From contig CBDBMP010000004.1 in the NCBI GenBank assembly GCA_965207495.1, forward strand, positions 46,687 through 110,686: a DNA stretch of 64,000 nucleotides, given 5' to 3'. The position numbers and the translations under genes are program-made. The DNA comes from Bin5 sp965207495. Its GTDB lineage: Bacteria > Chloroflexota > Anaerolineae > Caldilineales > Caldilineaceae. The notes under the pieces are model-generated. The model did no database searches and was not told where the DNA came from. It saw only the letters and a list, made by a program, of their open reading frames with translations. Shown here piece by piece: positions 9,143 to 17,514 of the stretch (positions are counted from its first letter, which is position 1; each line of letters begins with the position of its first letter).

Positions 9143-9301
9143 GGCATATGCCAAAAGGCGACGCCAGGCCCACCGCGGCCGCCACCGAGGAAGAAAAATA
9201 TTGGCGGCGAAGCCGCCGACCTGCCCGTTTTCCGGCTGCAGGCCGTTGATGACAGGCCGGCCCAAATACCTTCGTAAGGAGCACACAGGGATATCTGAGA
9301 G

Positions 9302-9595
9302 ATGAAAGAACGAGACCGCTATCGCAGACACAGTTGGGAGGTTTTACGAACGGACCGTCAAGAATCGGGCGGCTATACGGAGGTTGCATACTGCAGCAAG
9401 TGCAACGCCAGGCGGGAAGTGCTCTATCCGTCCGGCGTTATCACCAGCTCGGATCCGATACCCGTACCCGAGTACTGTCTCGTGCATACGGGGAGAGAGA
9501 GAATGTCTCACCATGAAACGCGCTCTGATCCTTATCGCATTGCTGGCTCTGGTCGCGCCCGCCCTGTCATTCGCGCAGGGCGACGTTACGATTGA
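9302..9595 (+). CDS. Small Cys-containing hypothetical protein
   Basis: A 97-residue frame from an ATG at 9302. The first 65 residues look real: a CSKC knuckle followed by arginines and a later cysteine (PEYC), compatible with a small metal-binding ribbon. The last part overlaps the start of the next gene by about 80 bases in another frame and has no protein character, so the true product may once have ended earlier. No family recognised. Confidence 0.4.
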   Translation: MKERDRYRRHSWEVLRTDRQESGGYTEVAYCSKCNARREVLYPSGVITSSDPIPVPEYCLVHTGRERMSHHETRSDPYRIAGSGRARPVIRAGRRYD

Positions 9596-9977
9596 GGGTC
9601 TGAACGACAAGGTGCACGCTTTGGCCACTGATCTGATTATTCTCGCCAAGGAGCTTCGGAGGCTGGATGACCGGGTGACGGCCTTGGAGGCAGATCGGAT
9701 CATACCTGCCGGCGAGTTCTGTGTTGTGTCGGCGAACACAGGGGTGGACGGTCCGACCGGTTTCCAGCTGCGTCCGGAGACGATCGACAAGTATCTGAAC
9801 AGTTTCGGGGAACTGCCCGAAGGCATCAGCCTGCAGGACGCAAGAATCTTACCTGAAAGCGGGCTGTTGGAGATGCGCTACGTTGTGCTGGACTCGATAT
9901 ATGACATTGAGATAGTCGAGAGATGGCACAACTGCGAATTCAAGGGCGTAGAGTTGAATGACATGGCGGCACCATAA
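9514..9977 (+). CDS. Secreted coiled-coil protein, paralogue of the 8534 gene
   Basis: The ATG at 9514 begins a clear signal peptide (MKRALILIALLALVAPALSF) with cleavage likely after SFA. The mature 130 residues start with a heptad region (LRRLDDRVTALEAD), then a globular part with FCVV and ends ERWHNCEFKG, the family motif. The signal peptide and coiled coil are nearly the same as in the protein at 37977-38456 (AQGDVTIE, LAKELRRLD), so these two are the closest paralogues. The DNA upstream belongs to the small Cys protein, which it overlaps. Function unknown; probably anchored or multimeric outside the membrane. Confidence 0.75.
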
Positions 9978-10193
9978 GTGAGAAAGCTCAACTTAACCCG
10001 AAGGGGCGAAGGTTCGATCATGGTATTGGCGTCATGCAACCGGAACGGGATTCGCCAGCCCTGGGCGGTGTGCACCCCCGCCGTTGTTGTGCTCCCCGTC
10101 ATTCATAACAGTATGCGCGAGCTTGCGAGTCATCTGGCGTGACCCTGGGAGGAGATTGAAACCGGAGGCAAACTGCTGGGGTTCACATCGGGA

Positions 10194-10345
10194 ATGTATC
10201 GTGCCCACCGCGGTGTCTTTCTGCGTACAGCCGCTATATTCTATCTTCCGCTGGTACTGCTTTCCTTCTTCTTTGTCAGAGATTTAATCAGCACCACATT
10301 TTTCTCGTTGGTAGTTTTGCCCGACAACGCACTGGTGAGCCTGTC
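10194..10345 (+). pseudogene. Fragment of a polytopic membrane protein
   Basis: The translation MYRAHRGVFLRTAAIFYLPL followed by LSFFFVRD parallels MYRTHFGIFLLTTAIVYIPL and LAFFFARG of the intact gene at 29589-30497. Only the first membrane segment is left; similarity ends near 10340 and the rest is not protein-like. Confidence 0.65.
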
Positions 10346-10549
10346 TGATTCCGAGCCCCCGGCGCGCCCTCTTATCCAGGGGCGCACCTCCTTCCTCTGG
10401 GGTCCGGGTATCCTACCGGCCCGGGCCTCTGTGGAACCTGGCCAGTCCCCTTGTGCGCGCAAGCGTCAATCCGGTCTTAGATAGAATCCTCTGGCAAAGT
10501 TCAAGGACCGTGGAACGGGGGGCGGCCAGGTAAGAGCAGGAGAGAGCGC

Positions 10550-10735
10550 ATGACATTCCGTATCTATGGAGAGACGGGCGAACTCTGTCGTGATCGAGGT
10601 TGGTACAGATGCAGGAAACATCCGGAAGTCGAGGAATATTTCGGCTGGCATGAGCGGTTCACGGTCTGCCCGGGCGAAAAAGACGGGCCGGATGAGGCGC
10701 ACGAGACGACGTGGATACTGATCAAGAGGAGGTAG
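10550..10735 (+). CDS. Small hypothetical protein, 61 residues
   Basis: A good ribosome binding site (AGGAGAG) lies seven to eight bases before the ATG at 10550. The product has three cysteines (GELCRD, WYRCRK, FTVCPG) and ends in a basic IKRR tail. It is soluble by composition, and the spacing would suit one zinc site only with help from His residues (KHPEV, WHERF). No family is recognised. The strong start and sensible composition support a real gene. Confidence 0.5.
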   Translation: MTFRIYGETGELCRDRGWYRCRKHPEVEEYFGWHERFTVCPGEKDGPDEAHETTWILIKRR

Positions 10736-10919
10736 GCGGGTGGGACGAGACGCAAGGAGGAAGGGCAGGGATATATTTTCACGCCAAAAGGTTCGTAGAA
10801 TGGTAGGCGTGATGAATGAATCCTGGGAGGCGTTCCACTATTATTTTGGGAATTATATCGAATTCTAGCCAAATGCCCTGATTGACTATGATACTTGCAT
10901 TCCCCATATCAAAGATAAC

Positions 10920-10950
10920 ACGCCTGCCCACTGGCAGGCGTTTGTCGTTT
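10920..10950. terminator. Bidirectional intrinsic terminator
   Basis: A 9-bp stem (ACGCCTGCC, loop CACT, GGCAGGCGT) followed by TTGTCGTTTATTT on the plus strand. It lies just past the stop of the minus-strand gene at 10987 and about 185 bp after the small gene ending at 10735, so it may serve both. Confidence 0.7.
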
Positions 10951-10986
10951 ATTTGCGTGTTCGGGCACCGTTTTCGTGCACAACCC

Positions 10987-11481
10987 CTAATCTCCATCTC
11001 CTTGCCGCATACGCCTTTGCAGCACATTTGACCAAGTGCCGACTTGGTTGCTGTTTACATCGACTGCACGGGCCTTGTATTCGTACAGAACATCAAACCT
11101 TGCAGATTCGTCCACGAAAACATAAGTGTCGTAGATCGTTTTCCCCACAACAGCTTTCAACAGCCATCTACTCCAAACGTTGCCGGCATATTTGTCATCA
11201 AGCCCGCGCCTATACACCTCGAAAAACCGAACGTTTTGGAGTTCGCCACTTTCGATTGTTATGAAATTGGCGTCGTCTATGTCGTTATCGACAGCCAGGA
11301 TCGGTCTAGGCGCGTCGGGGACAGGTGTGGCGGTGGTGTTGAGCACCACCGCGGGAACACTGGTCGGTGTCGGCACCCTCAGTACATTTATTCCCGTCAC
11401 CACCGAGATCGCCAGCACCACCGCCACCGCCACCGCCACCGCCACAACTCCTAAAGGGGTGGGGATTATGTTAGTCTTCAT
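10987..11481 (-). CDS. Membrane-anchored hypothetical protein with low-complexity anchor
   Basis: The ATG at 11481 (MKTNIIPTPLG) is preferred over an upstream GTG because the hydrophobic anchor then starts at once. The anchor contains a VAVAVAVAVV run encoded by a GCCACC hexanucleotide repeat (about 11420-11450), which could vary in length by slippage. After a Pro/Thr linker (TPTSVPAVV), the outer part of about 110 residues has R-F-F-E-V-Y-R-R and F-D-V-L-Y-E-Y-K-A-R-A-V-D, a pattern like a fibronectin type III strand pair (VLYEYKARAVD), so an Fn3-like fold is possible. The bidirectional terminator at 10920 follows. Confidence 0.6.
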   Translation of the reverse strand: MKTNIIPTPLGVVAVAVAVAVVLAISVVTGINVLRVPTPTSVPAVVLNTTATPVPDAPRPILAVDNDIDDANFITIESGELQNVRFFEVYRRGLDDKYAGNVWSRWLLKAVVGKTIYDTYVFVDESARFDVLYEYKARAVDVNSNQVGTWSNVLQRRMRQGDGD

Positions 11482-11708
11482 GTGCGGAATCACAAAACGG
11501 GGGTTGTGCCTCGATCCTGATCCCACGGTGGCACCGAACAAGAGTGAGGTCAAAACAGGACAAAAAAATGGGGCCTATATTCCAAAGTGCCATGCAAGAG
11601 GGGAAATGATTGACAGACATCGCACAAAGTGAAGCGGTATTCTCCTTCCCATTTTTTGGCGAAGTACTTGAGGAGCCCATCACCAAAGAAACCACAGGAG
11701 ACAAAGCC

Positions 11709-12024
11709 ATGTTTAGGAAACCTCCAATCGCCGGCCTTGCAGTTCTGATTGCCGCGTGTGTACCCAATTCCCACAGATCCGCCAGTGCCTGACCCCATTC
11801 CACAAATGCAGGCCAAGCTGGACGATTTTGCGCCGGTCTTCGCAACGATGGATTTCCCACTTATGGACGATTCCGCCATCCCAGAAGAAGAATATATGAA
11901 CTTGATTCTTGAACTTCGGGATTGCTTAATGCCCGAGGCTACCCCCGAAGAACTGGACCGATGGGGAGATTGCTGCTATGGAGTAGTATCTCGTATTTCT
12001 CGTGTTCACCTCATACTATTTTGA
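11709..12024 (+). pseudogene. Frameshifted lipoprotein gene
   Basis: From the ATG at 11709 a lipoprotein signal is read (MFRKPPIAGLAVLIAAC, lipobox LIAAC), but this frame stops at 11792. In the next frame, starting within the lipobox region, a protein-like sequence continues (VYPIPTDPPVPDPIPQ, then MDFPLMDDSAIPEEEY) to 12024. One frameshift near 11755-11765 therefore splits a single short lipoprotein of about 105 residues. A sequencing error or a real mutation are both possible. Confidence 0.6.
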
Positions 12025-12868
12025 AGGCGAGGGCCTGGTCATCGATCATCTGAAGACGGGATTAACCGATTGCCAAGAAAGGGCATGGGACTAACGACGT
12101 GTCCCGATCCCGACGGGAACTCTAATGGCACTTTGGTATATAAGCCCCCAAATAAGGGGGTCGAACCACTCCATCTTTTTCAATTCTATTAACGCCTTGC
12201 ACAGTTTGGCGATGTCAACCATGTCGGGTCTGTGCAGTTTTTCGAGTAATTCACAGAAAAACAGCACGACATTGCAAGAGGCCAAGCCTTGCAAAAAGAT
12301 CTGGCTAAAATTCGATATAATTTCCTTATTTTCGGGAATTGTTTGGCGTCCACAGTCGGCCGGCGCCGACACTCCAACCGTAACCACGTCTCGTCCATCC
12401 TGCCGTCTCCAAGATGGCTGAAAGCGGCGAGATTTACCCGGAATGGTCAGTTTTCAGCTGACTAGAACGGATTTTCCCTCACAGGAGGCCCGTAGAGCGC
12501 CGTAAACGGGCAAGGGGTACCTATAGGACCTTGTGTTTCGTAGCGGTCTTCTGACGGCCGCCAGACGCTCTGGTCCAGCGCAGGTCGGTAAGATACCCTT
12601 CGATCCTTTGCTCTTCCCGACTCGGTCAATGAGTTGTCCGGCTGCGCTTTGTCTGCTGAAATGCAGGCGATCGAGGATGCGGTCGTGCCTGACAGGACGC
12701 CGGAGATTGGGGCGCCGGATTTCCCTAACGCCAGAGGCAGGACGGGCGGGCGTTGTACCGCCCGTGCCAGGTTGAACCTCCATGCAGGAACGAACGGGGC
12801 GCGGACGGGCACCGATGGATTCTGTATCCCGGAGTTGGTCAGGATGCCCGAGGCAATGTCGCGACTCG
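12025..12868. other. Intergenic, no intact gene
   Basis: No convincing coding frame in 840 bp. On the minus strand at 12100-12300 a protein-like stretch (LHRPDMVDIAKLCKALIEL) may be a decayed gene. At 12483-12500 the words AGGAGGCCCGTAGAGCGCC recur at 28083-28101, a short repeat. Confidence 0.4.
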
Positions 12869-14167
12869 CTATCGGGCGGGGCCGATTCGCAGGATCATAT
12901 CGCCTTCGGGTGGGCACTCACCGCGATTGTCGCAGTTGCTGGTCATCAGGTAGAGATACCCGTCGGCATCGCTGACGATGGTACGCAGGCGTCCATAGTC
13001 ATTGCGCAGGTACACCTCATGGTCCAGGATGGTGTAGGGGTCGTTTTGGTCAAACACCACCCGATGCAGGTGCCGGCCATGCATTGCCCTGCCGGTGAAT
13101 CTCTCGATGAGCCCGACGGTCGTGAACAGGAAACTGTCGGTCCATTCCGGGATCAGGTCGCCGCGATAGAAGGTCGCGCCGGTCGGCGGCACCGAACCCT
13201 CCCACGCCAACACCGGGCTGACCAGCCCCTCTTGCGTGTCGCATCCCCAGATGCGGGGCCAACCCAGATTGTCGCCGGCGGTCACGACGTTGACCTCGTC
13301 AAACCCTGCCAAGTCCGGCCTCCCTAGTTCAGCGCCGGAAGGCCCGTGGTCCACCATCACGATGTGCTGGTCGTCGAACCAGTCGTAGCCCTGCGTGTTG
13401 CGTATGCCGCTGACGAAGATATAGCTGTTCGGGTCCGGGTTGTCCGGGGGGATACCGCCTTCGAGGTCCATTCTGAGCAGCTTCCCCGCCAGGGTATCGG
13501 GATTTTGCGCTTCAGGGGGGTCATAGGCGCCGACGCCTACGTACAACATACCGTCCGGCCCCAACCGCATGCGACCGCCTTGATGATGCAGTCCTGCGGG
13601 CAGGTCATCGATGATCAGGCGGTCCAACGTCGCCGAGCGTCCGTCATCGGAGAGCACATAGCGCTCGATGCGGCCGACCGAGAGGTCGTCTTCGTTATCT
13701 ATGTTGTAAAAGATGTAGAACTGGCGATTGGTGTCGAATTCGGGGTGCAGGAGCAGGCCCAGCAGCCCGCCTTCAGAGCCCGCTATCGGGTGGCCGCCCA
13801 GCGGAGGCAGGACCGACACGCCGAACTCGAGCACCGGTTCGGGGACGATTTCGCCGGCCTGAATCAGGCGCACACGGCCAGGCCGCTCGGTAACCAGCAG
13901 GTCGCCGGAAGGAAGAATCACCAATCCCCAGGGAATCTCAAGACCGTCAGCTATCACCTCGACGTGCAGCTTCACCTCGCCTGCCCGGCCCGGCTCGCCC
14001 TGTATCAACTGGCACGATGCAGATTCAGACGGTGCCTGAGCCGGCTCAGCGTCGCTAACCATCACGGTCGCTGTTGGTTCCGGAGGAACTATCCCGGTCA
14101 TCTCCACAGGGACAGTGCAGGCAACCATCAGGAACGCAAAGATAGTCGGGATCAGTCTGAGGGACAT
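12869..14167 (-). CDS. PQQ-dependent sugar dehydrogenase-type lipoprotein (GSDH family)
   Basis: The ATG at 14167 is supported by GGAGG eight bases upstream and by a lipoprotein signal ending LMVAC (C17). The 432-residue protein is a six-bladed propeller of the soluble glucose/aldose dehydrogenase family: start LEIPWGLVILPSGDLLVTER, SEGGLLGLLLHPEF, then HHQGGRMRLGPDGMLYVGVG, GIRNTQGYDW and a late YLMTSN. In the family these conserved residues bind PQQ and Ca2+ and oxidise sugars, donating electrons at the outer face of the membrane. Substrate and true PQQ use are not known here; many homologues are called only by family. No dehydrogenase partner or cytochrome gene is adjacent. Confidence 0.88.
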   Translation of the reverse strand: MSLRLIPTIFAFLMVACTVPVEMTGIVPPEPTATVMVSDAEPAQAPSESASCQLIQGEPGRAGEVKLHVEVIADGLEIPWGLVILPSGDLLVTERPGRVRLIQAGEIVPEPVLEFGVSVLPPLGGHPIAGSEGGLLGLLLHPEFDTNRQFYIFYNIDNEDDLSVGRIERYVLSDDGRSATLDRLIIDDLPAGLHHQGGRMRLGPDGMLYVGVGAYDPPEAQNPDTLAGKLLRMDLEGGIPPDNPDPNSYIFVSGIRNTQGYDWFDDQHIVMVDHGPSGAELGRPDLAGFDEVNVVTAGDNLGWPRIWGCDTQEGLVSPVLAWEGSVPPTGATFYRGDLIPEWTDSFLFTTVGLIERFTGRAMHGRHLHRVVFDQNDPYTILDHEVYLRNDYGRLRTIVSDADGYLYLMTSNCDNRGECPPEGDMILRIGPAR

Positions 14168-14401
14168 GGTCAGAAACCTCCGGTTTGGGCCGGGGCCAGG
14201 GTCCGGGCGGCCGCCGCGCCCAGCTTCGGAGACGGCCCCGGTGGATGACGGCCCGCGCGGCAAGAAGCGCCTCTCACTAGATTGGTGAATATAACATTGC
14301 AGTCAATGCTTCCCAAGCTGCAGTTGTGTCATCTGCGTATTATTCCGGCCTTTTTCTATATTAATGTCATGTATTCTATATCAATATCATGTCAATGTGT
14401 T

Positions 14402-14434
14402 CAGCAAGGGCGTCCGCGCGGGACGCCCTTGCTG
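14402..14434. terminator. Perfect 14-bp hairpin after HK2
   Basis: CAGCAAGGGCGTCC, loop GCGCG, GGACGCCCTTGCTG. It lies 140 bp downstream of the HK2 stop on the minus strand and has no T tract on either side, so it is a processing or weak termination hairpin between HK2 and the sugar dehydrogenase. Confidence 0.5.
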
Positions 14435-14575
14435 GAATTCATGGAATGTAAGGGATGGACTGCAGGTGCGGTGCGGGCGATTCTCCGTTTCAGCCGTATT
14501 TCGACACCGGCTGGCGGAGGATAGAGGCGGCCACGCGGGGCGCCGTCACGAATATGCCCTGCTCTACGCGTGAAG

Positions 14576-16939
14576 TCAGGCAGATGATGTCTTTTTCATG
14601 CGGTAGCCGACGTGAGGTTCGGTGAAGATGTATTTGGGATTGCGTGCATCGTCACCCAGTTTTCGGCGGAGTCGCTGGACCACGGTGCGGACCAGCCCCG
14701 CGTCGCCGGAGTTCCCCGGCCCCCAGACCCGTTGGAGCAGCTGCTCGTGGGTCACCACCATGCCGGCGTTCAGCGAAAGTCCCACCAGCACGTCGTACTC
14801 GGTGACGCTCATCCGGACCACCTGCCCGGCGACGGTCACCCGGCGCTCGACGTAGTTGAGGGTCAGATCGTCCAGCACGTAGGGTTCGGTGGGCAAGTCC
14901 CGGTCCGGTGTGGTCCGGCGGCGCAGGGCTGCCCCGATCCGGGCCACCAGCTCCGTTGGCGAGAAGGGCTTGACCACGTAGTCGTCGGCTCCCCGCTCGA
15001 AGGCCTTGGCGATGCTCCCATCTTCACCGTAGACGGAGAGGATGATCACCGGCACGCCGGCTGTCTCCAAGATGTCCTCCATCAGCTCGATGCCGTCGCT
15101 CCCTGGTAGCACCAGGTCGAGGAGGGCCAGGTGGGGCCTCTCCTCCTCCATGAGCCGGAGCGCCTCCTCCGGGTCGCCGGTCACGATCGACGTGTAGCCT
15201 GACTTGGAGAGGGCGTCCCGAACGTAGCGAAGCATATGCGGGTCGTCGTCCACCACCAGGACCCGCGGCTGCTCTTTCTCCTCCTGCCGACGCCTCCAGG
15301 AGGCGTGCTGCGCGGGCGCGGTCGGGGTTGCCGTCGGAATGGTGAAGGAGAACCGGCTTCCCATGCCGGCGCCTTCACTCTCGGCCCAGATGCGCCCTCC
15401 GTGGGCCTCCACGACCCCCTTGCAGATGGCCAGACCCAGGCCGGTGTCGCCCCTTTCGTCCTCGCCCTCGGCCTGGGAGAATTTGCGGAACAGCCGGGGC
15501 AGGCGCGCGGCCGGTATACCGCGGCCCTCATCGGTCACGGAGAAGACGACGTGGACGCCCTCGCGCGCGACCCTCACCCGGATGGGCGACGCCTCGGGGG
15601 AGTAGCGGGCCGCGTTGGCGAGGAGGTTGGTCAGCACCTGGATGATGCGCCTGCGGTCCGCCATGACCGGGGGCAGGTCTGGCGCCAGGTCGATGTGAAG
15701 GTTGCTCCGGCCCCCGCCGCTCAGGAAGCGGTTTCTGGCCTGGTCCACCAGGACAGCGACGTCGGCGGGTTCGGGGGCCACCGGCAACGTGCCTGTCTCG
15801 ATGCGGGCCACGTCCAACAGGTCGTTGATGAGGCCGATCATGTGGTCGGTCTGGTCGTCGATGATGCGGTGGAACTGGCGCATCTCGGGGAAGCCCAGGT
15901 TGGTCGATTCGTCCAGCAGGACGGTGGTGGAGCCCTTGATGGAGGTGAGGGGGGTACGCAGCTCGTGGCTGACCATGCCCAGGAACTCGGCCCGCAGCCG
16001 CTCCATCTCTTCCAGGGGCATCATATCCTGCATCGTCACGACGAAGGTTTCGATCTCCCCGTCGCCGGCAAGGATGGGCGTGGCGTTGATCAGAATCGTG
16101 ATGGTCCGCCCGTCCGGCACGGTCAGGACGATCTCCTCGGTGCGCACCGTCTCCCCGGCGCTCAACGCCTGGGCCAGGGGGAGGTCCTTCAGGGAGAACT
16201 CAGTCCCGTCTCCGCGCCGTATGGTCAATATTTCGAGGAGATGCTCAACGGGCTGGTCCGGATCGAGCAGGCCGTCGACGATCCTCTGGGCCTCCCGGTT
16301 GAAGGAGACCAGGGCCCCGGTGGTGACGTCGAAGACCACCATGCCCACCGGCGAGGTGTTGATGAGGGTCTCCAGGTCGGTCCTGGCCCGGCGCTCTTCC
16401 CGGTAGCGGCGGGCGTTGGCGATGACCAGTGCGGCCTGGGACGCGAACATCACCAGGGCCTCCTCGTCCTCGGCGGTGAACTCTGTCTCCTTCCCGGCGA
16501 CGCAGACAGCGCCGACGCTCTCGCCCCGGTGACGGACCGGCGCTCCCAGGAAGGGGAGAACGGGACTGTCCGGCATGGGCGGGCGGAACCCGGGAAAACC
16601 CAGCGACTGCATGTGGCCGTGGAAGTCCCGCAACCGAATCGGTCCCTGAAGGCTGCCAAGGTAGTCGAATGCCTGCCAAGCGTCCGGCAGCTGCCTGAAG
16701 CGCTGGGCCTCGTCGGGAGCCAGGTCGGAGGCGAGAAAGTCCTCTATCCCCCCCGAATCGTCGACGAGCGCGATCGCGCCGTACCTGGCGCCGGTGAGCG
16801 TACAGGCGGAGTCCAGGACGCCCTGCAACACCGTCTCGAGGTCGAGGCTCTCGTTGATGTGGAGGCTGGCCTCGCTCAGCCTGGACAGCCGCTCTCTGAA
16901 CAGTTCGTCCTCCCGTCCCGGTTCGTTGGTCTGCTGCAT
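14576..16939 (-). CDS. Hybrid histidine kinase with REC and winged-helix output domain (HK2)
   Basis: The ATG at 16939 has GGGAGG about nine bases upstream. The 787-residue protein mirrors HK1: GAF (about 35-170), PAS-like (about 190-300), HisKA with H325 (SHELRTPLTSI), HATPase_c (NLLANAARYS, DEGRGIP, GLGLAICKG), REC with D608 (LLDLVLPG) and a terminal OmpR/PhoB-type winged helix ending HVGYRM. No membrane segment, so it senses a cytoplasmic or diffusible signal through GAF/PAS. It is divergent from the solute-binding lipoprotein gene at 17515, with Pho-box-like sites between them, which suggests it controls that gene. Base composition is more GC-rich than HK1. Confidence 0.93.
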   Translation of the reverse strand: MQQTNEPGREDELFRERLSRLSEASLHINESLDLETVLQGVLDSACTLTGARYGAIALVDDSGGIEDFLASDLAPDEAQRFRQLPDAWQAFDYLGSLQGPIRLRDFHGHMQSLGFPGFRPPMPDSPVLPFLGAPVRHRGESVGAVCVAGKETEFTAEDEEALVMFASQAALVIANARRYREERRARTDLETLINTSPVGMVVFDVTTGALVSFNREAQRIVDGLLDPDQPVEHLLEILTIRRGDGTEFSLKDLPLAQALSAGETVRTEEIVLTVPDGRTITILINATPILAGDGEIETFVVTMQDMMPLEEMERLRAEFLGMVSHELRTPLTSIKGSTTVLLDESTNLGFPEMRQFHRIIDDQTDHMIGLINDLLDVARIETGTLPVAPEPADVAVLVDQARNRFLSGGGRSNLHIDLAPDLPPVMADRRRIIQVLTNLLANAARYSPEASPIRVRVAREGVHVVFSVTDEGRGIPAARLPRLFRKFSQAEGEDERGDTGLGLAICKGVVEAHGGRIWAESEGAGMGSRFSFTIPTATPTAPAQHASWRRRQEEKEQPRVLVVDDDPHMLRYVRDALSKSGYTSIVTGDPEEALRLMEEERPHLALLDLVLPGSDGIELMEDILETAGVPVIILSVYGEDGSIAKAFERGADDYVVKPFSPTELVARIGAALRRRTTPDRDLPTEPYVLDDLTLNYVERRVTVAGQVVRMSVTEYDVLVGLSLNAGMVVTHEQLLQRVWGPGNSGDAGLVRTVVQRLRRKLGDDARNPKYIFTEPHVGYRMKKTSSA

Positions 16940-17004
16940 TGCTTGCGTTCCTCCCTGGCGATGAAGTCGGTGCGTACGGCCCGATCATACCCTTTACGGC
17001 GAAA

Positions 17005-17081
17005 TTGGGACAATTTTGACACGGAAGAAGGGCAGGGGTGGGTTGAATTGACACGAATTTGACGGATTAGTGGGATATAAT
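17005..17081 (+). promoter_or_regulatory. Pho-box-like promoter between HK2 and the solute-binding protein
   Basis: Two 7-4-7 direct repeats: TTGGGAC-AATT-TTGACAC (17005-17022) and TTGACAC-GAAT-TTGACGG (17048-17065), starting 43 bp apart. TATAAT begins at 17076, exactly 10 bp after the second repeat, and faces the gene at 17515. This is the arrangement of activator-dependent Pho promoters, where the box replaces the -35 element. Confidence 0.7.
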
Positions 17082-17212
17082 CGTATAGGGAGATTCGCCC
17101 TAAACAGGGGAGATATGGGCCTGGTGTTTTCGCACAGAGTTCCCCGATTTTCGTCGGATAGCCGTGGAGCCGCGTAAGCCCTGTTCACAAGGTTCCCACC
17201 AACATCGAGACC
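17031..17212. repeat. Duplicated promoter-leader segment, copy 1
   Basis: Near-identical to 21455-21628 from the second direct repeat, through the -10 box and leader frame, to GTTCACAA and CCACCAACA. The -10 surroundings differ somewhat (TCGTATAGGG against TGACCGGG). Confidence 0.8.
17115..17177 (+). CDS. Putative 20-residue leader peptide
   Basis: After the TATAAT box and an AGGGGAGAT sequence, an ATG opens a 20-codon frame (MGLVFSHRVPRFSSDSRGAA) ending in TAA at 17177. The whole frame is repeated at 21540-21602 with only the second codon changed to Arg. The ribosome binding site is close to the ATG (about 2-3 bases), which is not ideal. It may be a leader ORF in the long 5' region of the solute-binding protein gene, or simply a copied piece of DNA. 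Confidence 0.35.
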   Translation: MGLVFSHRVPRFSSDSRGAA

Positions 17213-17514
17213 TCCCTCAGCCCACTGACCACTGAAGTTCAATCCCGCAGTCGTTCAGCGGTCAGACAGTACGCGCCGGCCGGCTGGTTTGCCTGCTCGT
17301 CATGCCGTCAGCTTTCAAGAGCAGACGTACATTCGCTCTTTCTCGATACAGTGGCTTAGTAGGCGCTGACGCTCTTTCTTATCTATGAACCGCGCGGCCT
17401 TGCTCACCGCTGGCAGCTTCTGAGGGCTGGCTGGCGGCTGCCTCCATGAAGGGGCAGGAACAATATTATCGCGAAACGTTGGAAGAAAGACTCACTGAAT
17501 AGGAAAGAACCCAA

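Noticed and set aside
11418..11452. Tandem GCCACC array as a mobile or regulatory repeat
   Set aside because: It is explained as coding for the Val-Ala anchor of the minus-strand gene.
13346..14248. 300-codon frame antisense to the sugar dehydrogenase
   Set aside because: No protein character; the minus strand encodes the full propeller protein.
15236..17062. 608-codon open frame antisense to HK2
   Set aside because: It mirrors the kinase codons; composition is Gly/Asp/His-rich without any domain, and HK2 has complete conserved motifs on the other strand.
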